From the NCBI GenBank assembly GCA_016285645.1, contig JAEERC010000072.1, forward strand, positions 22,889-86,888: a stretch of 64,000 bases of DNA, read 5' to 3'. Below are positions 61,601 to 64,000 of this stretch, piece by piece (the stretch's first letter is position 1; every line of letters begins with the position of its first letter). The translations under genes and the position numbers were made by a program. Source of the DNA: Clostridiaceae bacterium (GTDB lineage: Bacteria > Bacillota > Clostridia > Oscillospirales > Acutalibacteraceae). The notes beneath the pieces are model-generated. The model was not told the DNA's origin. It saw only the letters and a program-made list of their open reading frames with translations, and ran no database searches.

Positions 61601-61740
61601 ACGCTTCTCAGGTGCTCGGTTGTGCTGAAGGACTGCGGGTTTTCAATCTCACCGACCTTCTCGTAAACAAGGTCGTTGTAAATTGTAAGCGTGCGCTCGA
61701 GTTTGCGGAATATTCTTTCCTTTAACCTTTCGTTATACAT
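58654..61740 (-). CDS. GH38 alpha-mannosidase (1028 residues)
   Basis: 1028 residues, the long GH38 architecture. An N-terminal beta domain (about 1-240) precedes the catalytic domain with GHSHMDTAWLWPVSETVRK (His264, Asp266) and the nucleophile Asp376 in FWLPDTFGYNGNIPQ. A helical domain with LKNQFHDILPGTSISPVYDL and large C-terminal beta-sandwich domains with FHTLVDWQSPHRLLKAGFD follow. No signal peptide, so cytoplasmic. It hydrolyses alpha-mannosidic linkages, probably of imported glycans. It resembles the ManA/AMS1-type more than the 828-residue enzyme at 25398-27884. The two are therefore likely to act on different linkages. Confidence 0.94.
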   Translation of the reverse strand: MYNERLKERIFRKLERTLTIYNDLVYEKVGEIENPQSFSTTEHLRSVPGSGFAPIERGTRWGGEWVNCWIKGGFTVPENCDGKAVYALSLCGGREQLFFVNGVPKGIYNSKNGDIIGGNHNCQYMGKFRAGEKVELAFECYAGHFDVDTDPYNNYNYPDIPAGDYSHTFDGVNICTRNEDIFTLVIDIRELLSAATSLPETDFARPRARNALEKIADTLVLDPKYASAEAVKKGVEDSLAVSRAYFHGGNSRIFGRVGVTGHSHMDTAWLWPVSETVRKCARTYANALSLMDQYPEYTFMQSSALHGEWMKNYYPTIFEDMKKRVAEGRYEPNGGVYVECDCNITSGELMVRQFLKGQQFTRENFGYTSDAFWLPDTFGYNGNIPQIMRGSEVKYFCTTKIGWNELNRFPFESFVWKGIDGSEVLTHFMRIHAWPDVRDCRASINDISLKDTTDMRLIAYGYGDGGGGPTASMIESYRRSSNMEGMPEIEEMTVSGFMRELEEQKENLPVYKDELYLELHRGTLTQMHDVKRKNRKAEYALHNMEFLNVLSGEKRNENSDKWLKILLKNQFHDILPGTSISPVYDLYNEELDELLENYGETALGYARSLTQGSDSVTLFNTLSFDRNDVSFIEAQGYAKDYPSQRYTDICGRDLLAVGNTHLPAFGSKSIALTEEKSEAASPFEYDGVHLATPYYEIVFDENGYISSLIDKKSGRQLRKENGAPLNVLLFGEDLPLEYDNWDIERDIIKNLRPVCGFEGREVAADGAVMIVLRSEFTVGDGTSLKQDMICYADSPRIDFHTLVDWQSPHRLLKAGFDLDISAPKARCEIQFGAIERPTTENNSLEVAKFEVCNRNFTDLSEPSFGAAILNDCKYGVSLADCNLRLSLHRGGNHPTVNADAGVHEMTYSLLVHGGGFTAENVVLPAYELNVPAVCVKGSADIDSFAKTDKQNIIIDTVKPAEDDSNAFVLRLYECEGTKTNANVTLPADAVRAVLTNMLEDEREDIPCENGILNLTFRPFEIKTVKIYR

Positions 61741-61780
61741 AGTTCACCCCGTAATTTTTTTAAATTAATCTGCTCTTTTC

Positions 61781-61809
61781 ATTATATATAAATCCGTTCC
61801 GCTTGTCTA
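61781..61809 (-). promoter_or_regulatory. Promoter of the large GH38 gene
   Basis: Minus-strand TAGACA (61809-61804), 17-bp spacer, TATAAT (61786-61781). Confidence 0.75.
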
Positions 61810-61853
61810 TTGAAAATATTTATTTTTTTGAATTATCTTTTTTAAATTTTTCT

Positions 61854-61882
61854 TTGCCCAAACGCCGAATGTGTGATAGAAT
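61854..61882 (+). promoter_or_regulatory. Promoter of the second DMT permease gene
   Basis: TTGCCC (61854-61859), 17-bp spacer, TAGAAT (61877-61882). Confidence 0.65.
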
Positions 61883-61908
61883 AATACAAACAAAAGCCGG
61901 AGAAAAAT

Positions 61909-62757
61909 ATGTATTACGGATTAATCAGTCTGTCTGCCCTGCTTTTCAGCATGGTATTCATTTTCAGCGACAAATATACAAAACAGTACGGCCCGGGAAC
62001 GGACGCGGCAATAAAATTCACCGCCGGCTCCCATTTCGCGGGTCTTGTCGCTCTGCTTATAATCAACAGATTCCGCGTTGAGTTTACGCCTTTTACCGCT
62101 GCCGTGGCTCTCACCGCCGCGGTCGATATAGTGCTTTTCAATGTCTGTTCGCTCCGCGCTCTCGGCAGAACAAACCTTTCAAAGTATTCCGTTTTCAGTA
62201 TGACGGGCGGCATGGCGCTGCCCTTCGCCTCGGGCATACTTTTCTTCAATGAGGATATGACTTTGGGCAAGGGACTCTGCCTCACACTTGTGCTGGCGGC
62301 TCTTGCGCTCACGGTCGAAAAGGGCGAAAAGAAGGGCGGGGCGCTCTATTACGCGGGCGTGTTTATCACAAACGGGCTTTACGGCGTAATCAATAAATTC
62401 TTCAGTTTTTCCGCAATGAACAAGACGAGCGACGCCGCCTATTCCGCGCTTATTGAGGCGTTCACTGTTCTGCTGTGCCTCGCGCTTCTCGCCTTCACAA
62501 AGGATAAAATCGGGCTTGTAAAGGGCAGGGGTCTTGTTTATATGGGCGGCTACGGTGTGATGTGCGCTGTGGGTAACTATCTTCTGCTCATCGCCCTGAG
62601 CGTTCTGCCTGCCTCATCGCAATATCCCTTCGTTACGGGCGGAGTGATGATTATTTCAACTCTCTACAGTTTTTTCACTCCCGAAAAGCCCGGGAAAAAG
62701 CAGCTCGCCTCGGTCGCTCTGGCGCTTCTCGGAATCGTGCTGCTGGTAACACTGTAA
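61909..62757 (+). CDS. DMT-family permease
   Basis: 282 residues with about ten membrane helices in two halves, the EamA/DMT layout: LISLSALLFSMVFIFSDKYT at the N terminus and GGYGVMCAVGNYLLLIALSV late. Unlike the permease at 876-1817 it lacks the AIWG motif and belongs to another subgroup. Substrate unknown. CGGAG precedes the ATG. It is divergent from the GH38 gene and has its own promoter. Confidence 0.83.
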   Translation: MYYGLISLSALLFSMVFIFSDKYTKQYGPGTDAAIKFTAGSHFAGLVALLIINRFRVEFTPFTAAVALTAAVDIVLFNVCSLRALGRTNLSKYSVFSMTGGMALPFASGILFFNEDMTLGKGLCLTLVLAALALTVEKGEKKGGALYYAGVFITNGLYGVINKFFSFSAMNKTSDAAYSALIEAFTVLLCLALLAFTKDKIGLVKGRGLVYMGGYGVMCAVGNYLLLIALSVLPASSQYPFVTGGVMIISTLYSFFTPEKPGKKQLASVALALLGIVLLVTL

Positions 62758-62835
62758 TAAAGATTACGGCTGTTGACGGCGCCTCGGTTTTATTCAATAA
62801 TCAAAAAAAGATTTTGTTGAAAAAGGAGTAACACT

Positions 62836-63783
62836 ATGAAAAGAATTTTTGCTGTTTTGCTCGCTATGTTATTGGCGGTTCTCTGCTTCGCGGGATGCTC
62901 GAAAAACGAGAAAACGCCCGATGAGGGCACTTCCGCAGCAACCGAAAAAGAAAAAATCGCCCCCACAGGCGGCATCAATCTGCGCGAAAAACTCGACAAA
63001 CTGACCGTGACCGACGAGGAACTCGGCATAAAGGGCAAATACACCGCGTTTGAGGATATAGACGGCAGTGTTGACAGCGTGATTGTCGGCACATGGAAAA
63101 CGGCGGACGGCAGCGTCACCTACATTTACAATGAGGACGGCACGGGCAAAGCCGTAACGGATTCCATGGGCGATTCCGAATTCAGATTTACCTGCGTGAC
63201 CGCGGAAGGCTATAATATTCTCTGCGAAGAGGTGACTATGATTTCGCAATCCGATGACGGCGAAGAGGAGAAGAGTCTTGTGCTGTCATTCGTCGCTTAC
63301 GAAGCGCAGGGCGACACACTCTGCATAGTGCCCGTTGAGGAGCGCAATGAGGATTTCACCTCCCATCAGGCGGCTGTTGTTTTGACATACCGCGCCGACG
63401 CAAACGGCAGCATAGACGCGGCAATCGCGAAATATCCCCTGTCGCAGGAGACTATAAACGGCACCTGGAGCGGCGATGAGGGCAGCATCACCATAGAAAA
63501 CGGCGTTCTTAAAACCGCAGACGGCGAATACACCGTTTCAATAGATAAACAGAATCAGCTTGAAGTTGAGAAGGACGGCGCTTCAACGGTTTACAAAATG
63601 AATGTTACCTACTATAAGGAATACGACTACGATAACCGTACCGATTATACGGAAAAGACAATGCTCGGTCTCTACTACACAGGTAAAAACGCCGATGACA
63701 AGCCCAACCTCCTCTCCGTCATGCAGGACTGGTCGGATTTTCAGGAGAACTATTATGTCGGTTCGTTCACTCTTGAACAGTAA
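62836..63783 (+). CDS. Lipoprotein of unknown function
   Basis: 315 residues. Lipoprotein signal with lipobox CFAGCSK (Cys about 21). A Lys/Glu/Thr linker follows, then two similar beta-rich units, each starting with a GTW-type phrase: IVGTWKTADGSVTYIYNEDG (about 85-105) and INGTWSGDEGSITIENG (about 213-229). The repeats look like lipocalin-type or META-like lipoprotein domains seen in many Clostridia lipoproteins. AAGGAG precedes the ATG. No close functional clue from neighbours. Confidence 0.8.
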   Translation: MKRIFAVLLAMLLAVLCFAGCSKNEKTPDEGTSAATEKEKIAPTGGINLREKLDKLTVTDEELGIKGKYTAFEDIDGSVDSVIVGTWKTADGSVTYIYNEDGTGKAVTDSMGDSEFRFTCVTAEGYNILCEEVTMISQSDDGEEEKSLVLSFVAYEAQGDTLCIVPVEERNEDFTSHQAAVVLTYRADANGSIDAAIAKYPLSQETINGTWSGDEGSITIENGVLKTADGEYTVSIDKQNQLEVEKDGASTVYKMNVTYYKEYDYDNRTDYTEKTMLGLYYTGKNADDKPNLLSVMQDWSDFQENYYVGSFTLEQ

Positions 63784-63844
63784 AATGATATCAATAATAA
63801 AAACACCCCGCTGTTTTAGGGCGCGCAACTTAGGAATTTAACAG

Positions 63845-63952
63845 CCTCAAAAAACATCTTTCGGCGTAAAACTTCGTTAAAAATGCTCGGAATACACAAA
63901 GTATTCCTGCGCTTTTTGCCTTGTTTTAACACCAAAATCTGAATTTTTGAGG
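63845..63952. repeat. Long imperfect palindrome, MITE-like element
   Basis: The left arm (63845-63895) begins CCTCAAAAA and ends GGAATAC; the right arm (63901-63952) begins GTATTCC and ends TTTTTGAGG. Arms of about 51 bp pair imperfectly around a 5-nt ACAAA loop, and complementarity stops at the outer CCTCAA/TTGAGG ends. It holds no gene. It may be a small non-autonomous mobile element or an intergenic repeat. The remaining bases to the window end show no gene. Confidence 0.6.
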
Positions 63953-64000
63953 TGCGAAGCAATTTTGAAACAGAAATTTTTCGTCAGAACAATAAACAAA

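Noticed and set aside
1..64000. tRNA, rRNA, CRISPR arrays, insertion sequences or phage genes
   Set aside because: All intergenic stretches were read; none has cloverleaf-type T-loop sequences, regular repeats, transposase or phage motifs.

Overview
The window is a chromosomal segment of a Firmicute, most likely an uncultured gut member of the Clostridia (Oscillospiraceae/Ruminococcaceae type). The basis is a Gram-positive replication-loader pair (DnaD plus DnaI-like), a zinc-type L28, a Gram-positive SOS box at recA, a cysteine T-box, a PyrR-type pyr attenuator, DUF4956/VTC and DUF4340/GldG gene sets, and strong GGAGG ribosome sites with A/T-rich consensus promoters on a moderately GC-rich background. 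Taxonomy is inferred from gene content only. No tRNA, rRNA, CRISPR array, insertion sequence or prophage was recognised.

Layout. 1-3.6 kb: the end of an S1-domain protein, then a DMT permease overlapping a secreted subtilisin. 3.6-8.4 kb (minus strand): tex, a DnaI-like helicase loader, a DnaD protein and rpmB. 8.4-16.1 kb (plus): recA-recX-rimO behind an SOS box, cysE-cysS behind a Cys T-box, then rpsB-tsf. 16.1-21 kb: a four-gene minus-strand set (VTC polymerase, DUF4956 membrane protein, response regulator, histidine kinase) facing a Cthe_2159-like lipoprotein across an intergenic region with two CTTTA-N6-CTTTA direct repeats. 21-23.5 kb: an NSS sodium symporter and a DUF2156 protein. 23.6-27.9 kb: an unrecognised 592-residue protein coupled to a GH38 alpha-mannosidase. 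28-36.8 kb: a pyrimidine operon pyrC-carB-pyrK-pyrD-pyrF-pyrE-pyrB-pyrI, without carA or pyrR.

36.8-42.9 kb (minus) is a tightly packed seven-gene operon: a Gld-type ABC exporter (ATPase, permease, GldG), a DUF4340 protein, a PDZ-like lipoprotein, a 16S rRNA methyltransferase closely resembling NpmA (m1A1408, aminoglycoside resistance), and a deoxyinosine DNA glycosylase. It is probably the most notable content. 43-45.7 kb: nucleoside phosphorylase, HAD phosphatase and metallophosphoesterase. 45.8-47.8 kb: ferredoxin-type aldo/keto reductase and a FliB-like cysteine-cluster protein. 47.8-51.7 kb: an operon of a zinc-ribbon membrane protein, a zinc-ribbon/Ig-like membrane protein and a GPH-type symporter.

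51.8-64 kb holds an alkaline-phosphatase-superfamily enzyme with a LamG-like C terminus, an XRE regulator with membrane segments, a stand-alone CAT-fold acyltransferase, two exported metallophosphoesterases, a BspA-type leucine-rich repeat protein, a second GH38 alpha-mannosidase, another DMT permease and a lipoprotein. An imperfect palindrome of about 108 bp, MITE-like in form, lies near the right edge. Many operons have -35/-10 pairs with exactly 17-bp spacing, and most convergent pairs are separated by bidirectional hairpin terminators.
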